A DNA stretch of 64,000 bases from Tipula vernalis. Taxonomy: Eukaryota; Arthropoda; Insecta; Diptera; Tipulidae. Shown here in pieces: positions 25,001 through 36,330 of this stretch; position 1 is the first letter of the stretch, and each line of letters opens with the position of its first letter. The position numbers and the translations under genes are program-made. Location: positions 133,651,241 through 133,715,240 of the forward strand of contig OY282559.1 of assembly GCA_958295665.1 (NCBI GenBank). Reading direction: 5' to 3'. The notes beneath the pieces were generated by a model. That model had not been told where the DNA came from and did not search any database. It was given only the letters and a program-made list of their open reading frames with translations.

Positions 25001-25919
25001 TAAGTTGGAATTTAGCAAATTGTATACAAACATTAACAACTCCATAAAGGAGTTGTCAACCAAGGAATAGTAGCGTTTAAGCATGAATTTGATTTGTTCA
25101 TCTTACAAACCATTCCTCAAGAGAGTTCAGCGGAATCATACTTAAGTGCATGACAGAAATTAGGGCCAAAATTCAGAAATTGAAGTTTTTATTACCGTTA
25201 CAATTTTCAAAATTTCGATTAATCTAAATTTAATTTCAAATTTAGAATTACGCTGATGAAAACCTAATCTACTGTCATTCCAAATTTCAATTTTTTTTTT
25301 CAAATTTTCAAAAATAAATTCGATTTTACTTACATAGGATATTATTTGAAATAATGTGAACACAGGAAATTTTTATTCTTTGATAAATGAAGCTGTCAAG
25401 GAAGGACTTCTGGACCTATTGCACCCGTCGATAACCAGAATTACCCGGTATTTTACATTTTTTGGTTATTTTCTGGTCTCGACACGATATCTCTGTTAAA
25501 AATTTCATCATTTTGTTTTTGTTGTAGCCTATCATCCTTTCCCTGATCCAGTGTTTTGTAAATGGAAATTCATGTATATAAGTTTGAAGTTGTTTTCGTC
25601 TAAATGTAAGTTGAGAAAGTATGAACAAGTAAACCAATTGATTAGTATTGATTTGTCAATGTGTAACAAGAATCTGGCATTTAAAATAAAAAGTAACGTA
25701 TAACGCTCATGTCAAATTTCATCGAGAACGGTTAAAATGTGCCGAAATTCCATTCCAATTCGCCGAATTCTCAGAGAAACCAAGTTCTATTCCAGTTAGC
25801 CATACTCCAAGAATTTATTAAAAATTGTTTTGGAATCTACTTTTCATCGAATTACGTCGTATAATTGTTCGAAATCGACTATAACTAAATACTCGTACAT
25901 AATAATTTGAAAGTAATTT
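22047..25919. other. Intron sequence, no gene supported
   Basis: AT-rich. A small aactcc/ggagtt hairpin occurs near 25039. Open frames at 25160-25363 and 25416-25637 (minus) look spurious. Confidence 0.4.
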
Positions 25920-26240
25920 GAATGATTTTCGATTTTCAAAATTTTGTATATAAAAAAGTCTAGAATTTCAAACCAAAATGTATGGCCAAAACTTGAAAAG
26001 AACAATAATTTTGAAGTTTTTCTAAAAACTTACTGAATTTCGAAATTTTCCAAATTTTTAATTAGAGAACTCTGATATTAGTTTAGAAAAATTGGTAACT
26101 TTTAAATTAACGGAAGCTTTGGGTTCAAATCTACATACTCTAATTCTGTTTTCTAAACACAAATTATTTCCAAGCTATGTTAGACCAAACCCTTCTTCTT
26201 GTGAATGTCACAAATTTGTTTAACCTTAATCAGCATGGGT
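25920..26240 (+). repeat. Diverged outlying copy of the ~600-bp satellite
   Basis: It contains aaaaaagtctagaatttcaa at about 25952, followed by the same order of words seen at 30441, 31704 and 32835, down to gaatgtcacaaatttgttta. Only about half a unit remains, and it is more diverged than the main array. Confidence 0.7.
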
Positions 26241-27156
26241 TGAGTCTCGCAAACTCATTTTAATTTTATGAGGTAAAAAATATCCAAAAAGCAATTTGTA
26301 TAATTGAGTCATATTTATTATTTATGATCTAGAATCACCTAGTAATAATTTTTGGCTTGTACCGAATATAGTCTAGCCGGCCCATTTTCAAAAAACAAGC
26401 GTAAAAGCATGCAATGAGCCTCTTAGACTCAGTAAGTAATTCCAATATAAATGAAGTAAATAACATCGGATACGATCTTTTTGAACTTGGTGCGATGCAA
26501 TGTGCCATTATTTACTAAAGGACGACAATATTTGCGATTTGACAATAAACTTGACAATTATGAAAAATTTTTGCGACGGTTCAACATTTAATCCATTGAA
26601 TTCCGAAGAAATCCTTTATTTTGAAAATAAACGTCCTCAAACAAACGGGGAAGAAAAGTTGTGTAATCCATACTAAAATAGTCATTACAACGTCACATTC
26701 GAGTAGCTTTAATAATTTCGAGCTGGCACAGATAGTATTGAATACATGTTTTACTAGTTTTTCTAGTGAATGAAAAATTTTCGATTTTCAAAAATTGAAC
26801 CTTGCTAAAGAACAAAATCGAGCCGAAATTTTATATCGTCATTGCACCATAACCCTAATATAAATTTTGAAAAACACTATAAATCAAATATTATTTTATG
26901 CTATAATAAGGAAAGGATGGCTGGTATTCTGCATCATCCCTGACATATATTTCCTTCAAAAAAAAAAAATAACAAATGACCTCTGGCGTTGCTGGTGTAG
27001 CAGCAGTACAGCTATGCTTTCGCAGGTCTACTAATTGTTTGTATTTTCTTAATTGAATTCCCCATTTTCCAGAATTTATTAAATAAAAGAGTCATTTTTG
27101 AAAGTTTAAGGGTATTCCTTAAGAAAAGAAAATGGTATGCCAAACAGAAATATAAG
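26241..27156. other. Intron sequence, no feature supported
   Basis: AT-rich sequence between two repeat copies. No gene or clear repeat was recognised. Confidence 0.35.
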
Positions 27157-27345
27157 GCGATGATTATTTGACCTTCAACAAATAAAAAGCTTAAGTGGTG
27201 CATTTTTGCTTGGGCAGGTTTTTGTTGTTTTAATTTTTTTTTAAATGTAGCAAACGTTTTCATTTTTCTTTAAAAATTACATATACATAAGTTCGAGGGA
27301 CTCATCGCATGCGTTCATTTAAGTAAAATGACTCAAGCTGATTAG
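27157..27345 (+). repeat. Dispersed repeat D, copy 1
   Basis: It starts near tgattatttgaccttcaaca, passes aaaagcttaagtggtgcatt and tgtagcaaacgttttcattt, and ends near tgactcaagctgattag. The same order recurs at 29934-30160 and 31088-31335. The minus-strand open frame across it is a by-product. Confidence 0.75.
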
Positions 27346-28359
27346 GGTTAAAAAAGCGAGCAACTAAATTAAATAATTTTGGATTTAATGAAAAATGCTG
27401 CAATATCAAACCATAGCCCTATTGACGTTAATTTTTATTTAAAATGGTTTTCTGCAGAAATCAAAGTGTTAATTGCTTGTGTTAGGTGTTCTCTATTGAA
27501 ATTGTTTTTGCTAAAACGAGAGTTTCTTAAAAAGTGATTTAAGCGGTAACCTCTAGTTTTCCGATTTTTAAATTTCGACAGTGCAACAACTAAATGCCTT
27601 CTAAAATAAAGAATCTTTTATAAATTCTGAATGAAAAGATTAAACGAACATCGATTCAATTTTTTTTTAATATTTTATGTTCACTGAAAAGTTGAGCTGA
27701 ACATTTTTTTGTTGAATGATTTAGGCACTACCGGTGTGCCACTGATGTTGATCAGTGAATTAATCTAGTTTGAAAATCCTGAGTTTCATTGATATCTAAA
27801 CAATAAAGCCATGTAAATTTAAGCCATAAAGATATTAGTTCAGCATGAGCTTCATCAAGAGCTATATCTGAACATCATGTTATGAACATTTAACAATAAT
27901 ATAAAGAAATTCGTGTTTGTAGTTAGTGTCATAGAATAATTTATAAACTGTTACATAAATAAAATTTAATGTCGGCTGTATGACTTAATAAGTTCAGTAA
28001 CCAAAGAAAAGATGGATGACGACCTTTTCAAGTTTTCGAACTACTCACACTCGTTGTCGAGCTACTCAACTTCTCGGTTAAGCTACGACAGCGGCCATAT
28101 TAATAAGTCTGAATTTACTCACGAATTCCGAATATCTGGTAATTAAAGTTGCCTAATATTATAAGGTTTTTTACGGCTATTTACTTTAAAATTATAAATT
28201 AAAAACTACTTTATCTCTACTTTATGTTTAACTACACGTACGGACACAGGCAAATATTGTTGAAAAATTTATAAATTGGTGACGCCTGACGGATAGTATA
28301 AACTGATGATGTCTGACACTATACGGGTATGAACTGAAAGGAACGGATAATATAAATCC
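27346..28359. other. Intron sequence, no feature supported
   Basis: No supported gene. Near 28010-28090 there is a less AT-biased stretch without recognisable coding. Confidence 0.35.
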
Positions 28360-28690
28360 ACCTTTAAGCTTGAATTCTTCTCAATTCTTGCATAAATATA
28401 ATGGCTGGTGTGCCATATAAAAGTACTTAAGCAATCCCATATTCTTCATTTCTCGTAACTTCAAGAAAATGTCTTTACTCACAACGGCGTTAAAACTTCA
28501 GTAATACAAATTTGATTGAGTCCAGAGTAATCCTGATTTTCATAAAAGGATTTCATAACTTTCCTCGCCTTCATAATTTTATCCTTTTTAGTCACGTTAG
28601 ATATTGGCATAAATAAAGAATCCCGTTTGATTCTGTATATTTTTACCAAAACAGAATCACTGATGAGAACTGGCAGAAAATCACCATTAA
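28360..28690 (-). pseudogene. LINE ORF1 (gag-like) relic
   Basis: A minus-strand frame starting near 28660 reads DSVLVKIYRIKRDSLFMPIS, then VTKKDKIMKARKVMK and a run ending ICITEVLTPL, followed by a stop; a second frame gives MKNMGLLKYFYMAHQPLYLC before another stop. The order (V-K-I-x-R-I, P-I-x-V-x-F-like strand, KxKIMK helix, I-x-x-x-x-L-T-P-L) resembles the RNA-binding ORF1 domain of CR1/jockey-like LINEs. It lies downstream of the RT relic on the same strand, the opposite of the normal ORF1-ORF2 order, so the two come from separate insertions or a rearrangement. Confidence 0.5.
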
Positions 28691-28797
28691 AACCACAAGA
28701 GAGAAAATGCCACTCTTTAAATTAGCTACAATTCTAGGATATGGAATAAAACCTTTCTTGAATGGTAAACAAGATGTATTACCTAATTTTAGGGATT

Positions 28798-28850
28798 TTA
28801 AAACCTGTTAGATCTACAAAAAAAGAATTCTAAAACCTGTTAGATCGACA
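28798..28850. repeat. Short direct repeat
   Basis: taaaacctgttagatc is present twice, about 34 bp apart, between the ORF1 and RT relics. It may mark a rearrangement or insertion junction. Confidence 0.7.
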
Positions 28851-29940
28851 GTCCAATTCTCTTCATTAATATTTCGTGTCCTGAAGCTCTCGTGAAGATT
28901 GTTTCTCCTGCACTTGTGAAAGGTTGCCTTAGTGAAGAGGCCTCTAGACAGGTCAATTTTGAACATTTTCTCATTTGGATTTGTTTGTCATTTGTAAAAT
29001 AGTAGTTAAAATGACATTTACGAATTACATCACGGAAAATCTCTCTTGACCTCGAAAAATCGAAAAAAGAATAATATTCATTAAATATTCTAGACATAGA
29101 AGCCGTCGGTTCATTACATTCATATCCGGTCGGCATATAGATTTCGTTTGGGAGCATAAATGCACCAGGTAGAAGTGAGGTTTAAACAATTAACCCGTAT
29201 ACATAAAGAATCACCCACATATCTAGCCGCGGCAATTTTACAACGTTTTCCTAAAGTGTCAATACGAAGATCATGACACCAGTAGGCCACATAACCGTTT
29301 CCACTTAGGCTGACTACGATCAGAGAGAAACTCGAGTTTCCTTACAATATAAATGGTAAATCGCTTCTGAACTGACTCCAATCTATCGATTTGTACTGTA
29401 TGGTGGGGATACCATACATAGTCAAATAGACTTACACAAGAGAATATAACACGAAACTGCTTTGTCATTCGAATAATGAAGCCTAACATAGAATTGGATT
29501 TACGTATTATGTTATCAATACGTAAAGAAAAAGTTACTTTGGTATCAAATATAACTTCTTAATCCGTTATTGAAGTTACTCTGCTAAGTTGATTACCGTC
29601 AAAATAATAGTTAGAAATTATAGGGTTAAAAGTCCTATAGAACACCACCAGAGCACCATCTAAATAAACTATTTTTTTCATACTGCAATATATCAACATC
29701 AACTAAAAACCGAGTTCGCATAAAAATCTTCAAATCGTCGGCAAACAATAGGACATCACAAAATTTAAATATATCGGTGACACCATTCACAAATAAAAGA
29801 AAGATCATAGGGCCCAAATGGCAATAGATTATATTTGATTTAATTTGATTCAATAAAACAAACTGTTTCCTGTCTACTAAGTAAGATGCAATCCATTTTA
29901 GAAACCATGGATCAACCCCAATCGCAGCAACTTTCAACAA
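28840..29940 (-). mobile_element. Jockey-like LINE reverse-transcriptase relic
   Basis: At 29940-29635 the minus strand encodes the fingers-palm part of a LINE RT: GVDPWFLKWIASYLVDRKQF, then LGPMIFLLFVN and an intact catalytic FADDLKIF. The VPQGS motif expected before LGP has been lost. At 29489-29271 a C-terminal part contains LESVQKRFT, and 29157-28840 continues with EIYMPTGYECNEPTA, of uncertain assignment. Frames differ and stops intervene. The 5' end is truncated exactly where repeat D copy 2 starts (about 29934). It lies in the sense orientation of the host intron. Confidence 0.8.
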
Positions 29941-30160
29941 ATGAAAAGCTTAAGTGGTGCATTTTTGCTTCATCACTTAGACAAGTTCGTCAGCTAAGTA
30001 ATTACAAAATTGAGTTTGGTTTTTGTTCTAAATTTTTTAAAAATGTAGCAAACGTTTTCATTTTTCTTTAAAATTTATACATATCTGCATAAATTTGGGG
30101 GGCTCATCGCACGCATGTACGTAAAATGACTCAAGCTGATTAGGTTGAAGACTTAATGAG
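29934..30160 (+). repeat. Dispersed repeat D, copy 2
   Basis: Same block as at 27157 and 31088: ttcaacaaatgaaaagctta, then tgtagcaaacgttttcattt, then tgactcaagctgattaggtt. Its left edge is cut by the LINE fragment. Confidence 0.75.
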
Positions 30161-31087
30161 TAATAAATTATTCAACGAAGCTAATCAAAATGTTTTTCAA
30201 ATGATTTCAATCTAAGTGTTCAATGAGTGTTCAATCTTTAATTAAAATTCACTCAATTTTTTTTTTTTCTTAAATCTAATTGCCATTCAACCGCAAAATG
30301 CCTCTCAAGCTTGTTTGAGTTCAAATAAATTACCGGGTTTCATTCAAATCCAATCCGGCTCAAACTCGAGTGATATTTCTTTCAAATTTATTAAAAAAAA
30401 AAGATTTTTTTTTTATTTTCATAACTATCAATTTTGTATACAAAAAAGTCTAGAATTTCAAACCAAAATGTATACCAAAATCTTAAAAATAACTTTAATT
30501 TTAAAGTTTTTTCTTTAAATTTGTTGAATTCCGAAATTTTTCAAATTTTTAAATAGAAACAGAGTTCTGATATTAGTTTTAAAAAATTGATGAATTTTAA
30601 ATTAACAAAAGCTTCGGTTTCAAAATTTAATTAAATTCAACCTACTATTTGTTGTGAATGTCACAAATTTGTTTAAGATTTAATTAATAATAAATTATTC
30701 AACGCAAGCTATTAAAAATGTTTATCAAATTTTAAAAATTTGTCTTCAATTTTAAATTCAGATTCTTTCAAATTCCTGTCAAACTTCAAATTTCACTCTT
30801 TTTTATTTTAATATAATTACCATACAACCGCAAAATTCCACTCAAACTTGTTTGAATTCAAATAAATTACCGCGTTTCTTTTAAATCCAATCCGGCTCAA
30901 ACTCGTATCAGATTTCTTTCAAATTTATTAAATTTAGTTTTTTTTTCCACATCTTTGAATTAAAATCGCAATTTAGATCGCCCATCTAACTTGGAAATAC
31001 TGCTGCATAAAATTCTGGGTCTGTGTATATTTTGGCCAATCACTGCCATTACAAAATTTTGTAGAATATTTTATGCCATATAATTCT

Positions 31088-31335
31088 GCGATGATTATTT
31101 GACCTTCAACAAATAAAAAGCTAAAGTGGTGCATTTTTGATTCAGCACTTGGACAGGTTCGTCAGCTAAGTAACCGCCAAATTGAATAATATTTTTGTTT
31201 TCAATTTTTAAAAAATGTAGCAAACGTTTTCATTTTTCTTTAAAAATTACATATACATAGGCCCGAGGGACTTATCGCATGCACTCATGTAAGTAAAATA
31301 ACTCTAGCTGATTAAGTTGAAGACTTAATGAGTAA
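31088..31335 (+). repeat. Dispersed repeat D, copy 3
   Basis: It contains gatgattatttgaccttcaa, aaaagctaaagtggtgcatt and ttcgtcagctaagtaac, and ends near ctgattaagttgaagactta. It is embedded within the satellite array, so repeat D may be part of the longer ancestral unit. Confidence 0.75.
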
Positions 31336-32869
31336 TAAATTATTAAACGAAGCTAATCAAAATGTTTTTCAAATGATTTCAATCTGAGTGTTAAATGAGT
31401 GTTCAATCTTCAATTCAAATTCACTCAAATTTCAAATTTCACTCAATTTTTTTTTCTTAAATATAATTGCCATTCAACCGCAAAATGCCGCTCAAACTTG
31501 TTTGAGCTCAAATAAATTACTGGGTTTCATTCAAATCCAATCCGGCTCAAACTCTAGTCACATTTCTTTCAAATGTATTTAAAAAAAATCGATTTTTTTT
31601 TATTTCCACAACTATGAATTATAATCGCCATTTAAATCGTAAATAAATAAAAAATTAATTTGAAAGAAATTTGAATGATTTTCGGTTTCTAAAATTTTGT
31701 AGACAAAAAAGTCTAGAATTTCAAAAAATGTATGCCCAAAACTTGAAAATAACTTTAATTTTAAATTTTTTTTCTATAAACTTGTTGAATTTTGCAATTT
31801 TCCAAATTTTTAGTTAGAAACAGAGTTCTGCTATTAGTTTTAAAAAATTGATGATTTTTAAATTAACGAAAGCTTTGGTTTCAAAATCTAATTAAATTCA
31901 ACCTACTTATTGTGAATGTCATAATTTTTTTAAGAATTAATGAATAATAAATTATTCAACGAAGCTAATCATAATGTTTATCAAATGAATTCCATCTGAG
32001 TGTTCAATCTTAAATTCAAATTCACTCAAACTCCTCTCAAATTTCAAATTTCGCTCAATGTTTTTTTCTTAAATATAATTGCCATTCAACCGCAAAACGC
32101 CGCTCTAACTAGTTTGAGTTTAAATAAATTACCGGGTTTCATTCAAATCCAATCCGGCTCAAACTCGAGCCACATTTCTTTCAAATTTATTAAAAAAAAA
32201 ATCTATTTTTTTTTTGTTTCCACAACTACTATGAATTAAAATCGCCATTTAAATCCTAAATAAATAAAAATTTGAAAGCAATTTGAATGAATTTCAAGAT
32301 TTTTAAAGTTTTGTATACAAAAGTCCAGAATTTCAAACAAAAATGTGTACCCAAAACTTGAAAATAACTTAAATTTTAAATTTTTTTTCTGTAAACTTGT
32401 TGAATTTTGAAATTTTCCAAATTTTTAATTAGAAACAGTGATCTGATATTAGTTTTAAAAAATTTATGAAATTTAAATTAAGGAAAGCTTTGGTTTCCAA
32501 ATTTAATTAAATTCAACTTACTTGTTGTGAATGTCACAAATTTGTTTAAGATTTAATGAATAATAAATTATTCAACGAAGCTAATCAAAATGTTTATGAT
32601 TTTAATCTGAATGTTCAATCTTCAATTCAAATTCACTCAAACTCCTCTCAAATTTCAAATTTCACTCAATTTTTTGCCATTCAACCACAAAATGCCGCTC
32701 AAACTTGTTTGAGTTGAAATAAATTACTGGGTTTTATTCAAATCCAATCTGGCTCAAGCTCGAGTCACGTTTCTTTCAAATTTAATTTTAGAAAAAATCG
32801 ATTTTTTTTTTGTTTCCACAACTATGAATTTTGTATACAAAAAAGTCTAGAATTTCAAACTAAAAAATG

Positions 32870-33458
32870 GAGGTGTGGCCAACACACGACTTTCTTTTAC
32901 GAACAGAGAATTTTGAGAAATTTTATTTTTTTTGTATAACTTTTTTTTAAATTTTTTTTTTTTTAATTTTTTAATTTTTAAATTTTTAAATTTTTTTTTT
33001 TAATTTTTTATTTTTTAGTTTTATTTGTTTTTAATTTTTGGAAACATTTTGTTTATAGTAGTTTTTTGTAAACCTTATACTTTTTAAGATATTTGCAAAA
33101 TAAATTTTCTGGACCAAGGGAGTGACCACTTCCGGTCAGCCGATTTGGAGTAAAATTCACTGGGACCTCCCAATTTATCAAAAAAGCTTAAATCTGAAGT
33201 TTCAGTTCGATTGGTTAAACCATCTGGGCTGTAGAGAGGACACAGACAGACTGACAGACTGACAGACTGACAGACTGACAGACTGACAGACTGACAGACT
33301 GACAGACTGACAGACTGACAGACAGACACCATTTCGAAACCCACTTTTTCGGACTCAGGGGACCTCACAACAAATAAATCTCTAAAAATCTCAAGGTCCA
33401 AAATTTTCATGATTACTATACTTTATTTTACTAGAGTAAAAGAAAGTAAAAGGAATTC
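32870..33458. mobile_element. Non-autonomous element inserted in the satellite
   Basis: The satellite word order is interrupted after caaactaaaaaatg and resumes at ataccaaaaacttgaaaata, defining a roughly 590-bp insert. Near its ends are actttcttttac (about 32891) and its inverse gtaaaagaaagt (about 33437), suggesting terminal inverted repeats. It contains a T-rich tract (32930-33040) and an octamer microsatellite (33245-33316). No transposase is encoded. The minus-strand open frame at 33084-33410 (Ser-Val-Cys-Gln repeats) is a microsatellite translation. Confidence 0.6.
33245..33328. repeat. (GACAGACT)n octamer microsatellite
   Basis: Nine perfect tandem copies of gacagact at 33245-33316, then a degenerate gacagacagacacc. 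It sits inside the inserted element. Perfect copies imply recent slippage. Confidence 0.95.
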
Positions 33459-33995
33459 ATACCAAAAACTTGAAAATAAGTTTAATTTTAAAATGTTTTC
33501 TTTAAATTTGTTGAATTCCGAAATTTTTCAAATTTTTAAATAGAAACAGAGTTCTGATATTAGTTTTAAAAAATTGATGAATTTTAAATTAACAAAAGCT
33601 TCGGTTTCAAAATTTAATTAAATTCAACCTACTATTTGTTGTGAATGTCACGAATTTGTTTAAGATTTAATGAATAATAAATTATTCAACGCAAGCTATT
33701 AAAAATGTTTATCAAATTTTAAAAATTTGTCTTCAATTTTAAATTCAGATTCTTTCAAATTCCTGTCAAACTTCAAATTTCACTCAATTTTTTTTTTTCT
33801 TAAATATAGTTACTATTCAACCGCAAAATTCCACTCAAACTTGTTTGAATTCAAATAAATTATCGCATTTCATTCAAATCCAATCCGGCTCAAACTTGCA
33901 TCAGATTTCTTTCAAATTTACTAAATTTGAAAAAAATCGCCATTTAGATCGCCCATTAAACTTGGGAATACCGCTACATAAAATTTTGACAGATC

Positions 33996-36049
33996 ACTAT
34001 AAATTTTTATATACGTTTAGTTTTTTTTTTTTAGGTTAGATAACCAATACTTATTTATATAGTTAGATTTTCGAACATATTTTATATAAGCAATATTTGC
34101 AAAGAAATGTGTGATCATCGATTGACGATCTTATATTTTGTAAACAGCAAAAGTAGGAAAAATATAAAATTCACACTTTATTTCGCTATATAAGTACGGT
34201 TCGAGTATAAATATTGGTTCTTCACAGAAGGAATGGAATTTTTTAACATTTTATTTAAGAAAGTTTAAATAAAATAAAATTTTTTTCTTCTTATTCGTTT
34301 TTATTAATTTAACGATCACTTATTTTTTTATTTATATTTTTTTAAGTTTGTAAGTCATGTAACTGTAAAGTTATAATTTTTTTTTTTTTTTTTTTTTTTT
34401 TTTTGTATACAAATGGCGACGAATTGGTATATATGTACAGTAAAGAAATGTGGGTTTACAATGAAATTTGTCTCAAAGTGTTAAGAATACTTCCTGACTC
34501 ATGAATATAGAGCGCGCGAGCTGTACGTTTAGGGTAAACAAAAAAAAAAATAGACAAGACAATTTTTTTTTTTTGCTTTTGTGAAGGTTGGTGACACAAA
34601 TTTGCATGTAACGGAAAAACTTTATAAAATAATAATACAAAACATGTGGACAAGGTTAAAGGTTTTTTTTTATTGTTTAGTTTTAGATAGTTTTACACAG
34701 CAAAATGTTTTAATTTTTTTTACTTAAAGAAATGTGTAATACGTTTCTATATATAGGTATACGTAAACACACATATGCACGACTTGAATCAATAATTTAT
34801 TAAATTTATCATTTCCGTTTGAGTAAATTTTTATGAAATACAATTAAAAAGAAAAATGTGGCGAGGAAGTAATTTGTTAATTAATTTGCTGGTAAATTGT
34901 TTATTTATTATTTGCGACTAAATATAAATAATTTAATAAATTGAAATGTGAAATTTATATATTGCCTATGCGATAAATCAAATCGTACAGTTCGATGACA
35001 TTTGCAGTTATGTATAATTACCATTGCGCAAACACCTGTAAAAATGCGATCGCGCAATTTCTTACGTGAGAAAATAAATTTTCTCGCGCAATATATTGTT
35101 TGTGTGCGATTGATCCAAATCTGTCGATCTGCACACACAGAGAAAAATGCACACAGTATAACAACGCAATTACATGTCATGAATTTTTTTTTTTTTTTTT
35201 ATATATTTACTTAATTGTTTTCTTCTTATAAAATTTTCGCATCTTTGACTTTGCTGCATGGTGTACGTCGCCTGATATATGTAATAATAAGCTAACACGG
35301 CATGGTATTACGTTCAGTTCATTATGATTATTACATACAACAATAAAATTGTTGTAGAGTTTTCTTGCGCATATACATAAAAAAAAAACAAAAAACAAAA
35401 AAAAAAAATGAAGATTGTGAAAGATACTCTGAGAATTATAATGCGGTATAATATAAATAAGAAATGTTACAAAGTTTAATTACAACATCGACAAAGCAAC
35501 ATCATCAACAACATCGTCTTCATCATTTTCTTTATCTTAGATAAATATCTCATTGTTTCTTGAATCGTCTGTATATACGTATGTGCAATGAAATTCGAAA
35601 TTATTATGAAATCCCTTTAATGGGGCGTCTATCAATCATTTTAAAATTGGATAGGTTGATGTATGTATTGTATATTTTATAGAACACATTGTTTTAGGTT
35701 TATTTTTTTATATATAGATACTAAGAAAAGGTCAGGTAGTTTCATTATTTTATATACGCAATATATATGTTACGTAAGTGTGCAAATACGAACATTTAAC
35801 GTGTAACTATAAATATTTTTACGATGTGTGTTTGATGATTGACATTCATCGTTTATGTCATTTTGTTGAAAAAATGTATATCTGCTATGGTTCACGAGGG
35901 AAGTCTGAAAATTTTTGATGCTAACAAAGAAACAAGTTTTTTCAGACAAATCCAGTTTTATTTTTCAACATACATATGTAGGTTCCTTTAAACTGATTCT
36001 ATTTTTCGAAACTGATTCTATTTTTAACCCCACTAAATAGTTCTTAATT
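33996..36049. other. Intron sequence, no gene supported
   Basis: AT-rich with a 27-base T run at 34378-34404. It is less repeat-like than its surroundings, and 34700-35900 contains many short unique words (for example gcgcaatatattgtttgtgt). Open frames on both strands lack domains. Confidence 0.4.
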
Positions 36050-36330
36050 AACTTATGCCTCTACGAATGCGATAACCACCTCGTTCGATAAAAATATCTA
36101 GCAAAACTTTGAGCTAATGGAACATGGAAATGCGTTTGACTGTTCCTTCGTCTCTGGAGAGTAATGGTGGAAAAAGCTTCATCGAGAGTTATGAATCGAC
36201 AACAAAAATCCGACTTGTTTAGCTGAAATTGCTCAAACAGCGCTTTGAAAAGTTTCATTCCAATGTGGTCAATTTCAATTTTGCTCAAAATATAATAATA
36301 TTCGGTGAACTTGACCCCGAATTTAAATTC
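36050..36330 (-). pseudogene. Mariner transposase relic (internally deleted)
   Basis: On the minus strand LFEQFQLNKSDFCCRFITLD leads into the first catalytic block of mariner (D-E-x-W/A region), and after a frameshift FHHYSPETKEQSNAF follows, the classic HH(Y/F)xPExKxQS motif. The sequence then jumps to IFLSNEVVIAFVEA, which corresponds to the family's extreme C-terminus (SNxEVIAxVxAYF), so the second and third catalytic residues have been deleted. It is sense-oriented in the host intron and non-functional. Confidence 0.8.

Larger units (their letters stand above)
30270..33995 (+). repeat. ~600-bp AT-rich satellite array, six copies
   Basis: The landmark ccattcaaccgcaaaatgcc (with variants) occurs at about 30285, 30821, 31471, 32083, 32678 and 33814. 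Spacings are roughly 540, 650, 610, 595 and 1136 bp, the last containing a 590-bp insert. Other shared words are ttcattcaaatccaatccgg, gtctagaatttcaaa and gaatgtcacaaatttgttta. Copies at 30440-31010 and 33455-33990 share variants absent from the others, implying a higher-order duplication. Small open frames starting at each landmark are repeat artefacts. GC content is low and there is no gene. Confidence 0.85.

Noticed and set aside
33245..33328. CRISPR-like short repeats
   Set aside because: Contiguous octamers without spacers, in a eukaryotic intron.
33084..33410. Cys/Val/Ser repeat protein on the minus strand
   Set aside because: It is the translation of the (GACAGACT)n microsatellite.
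34456..35398. Several open frames of 63-90 codons on both strands
   Set aside because: Low complexity or Lys/Phe-rich, no motifs, overlapping on both strands.
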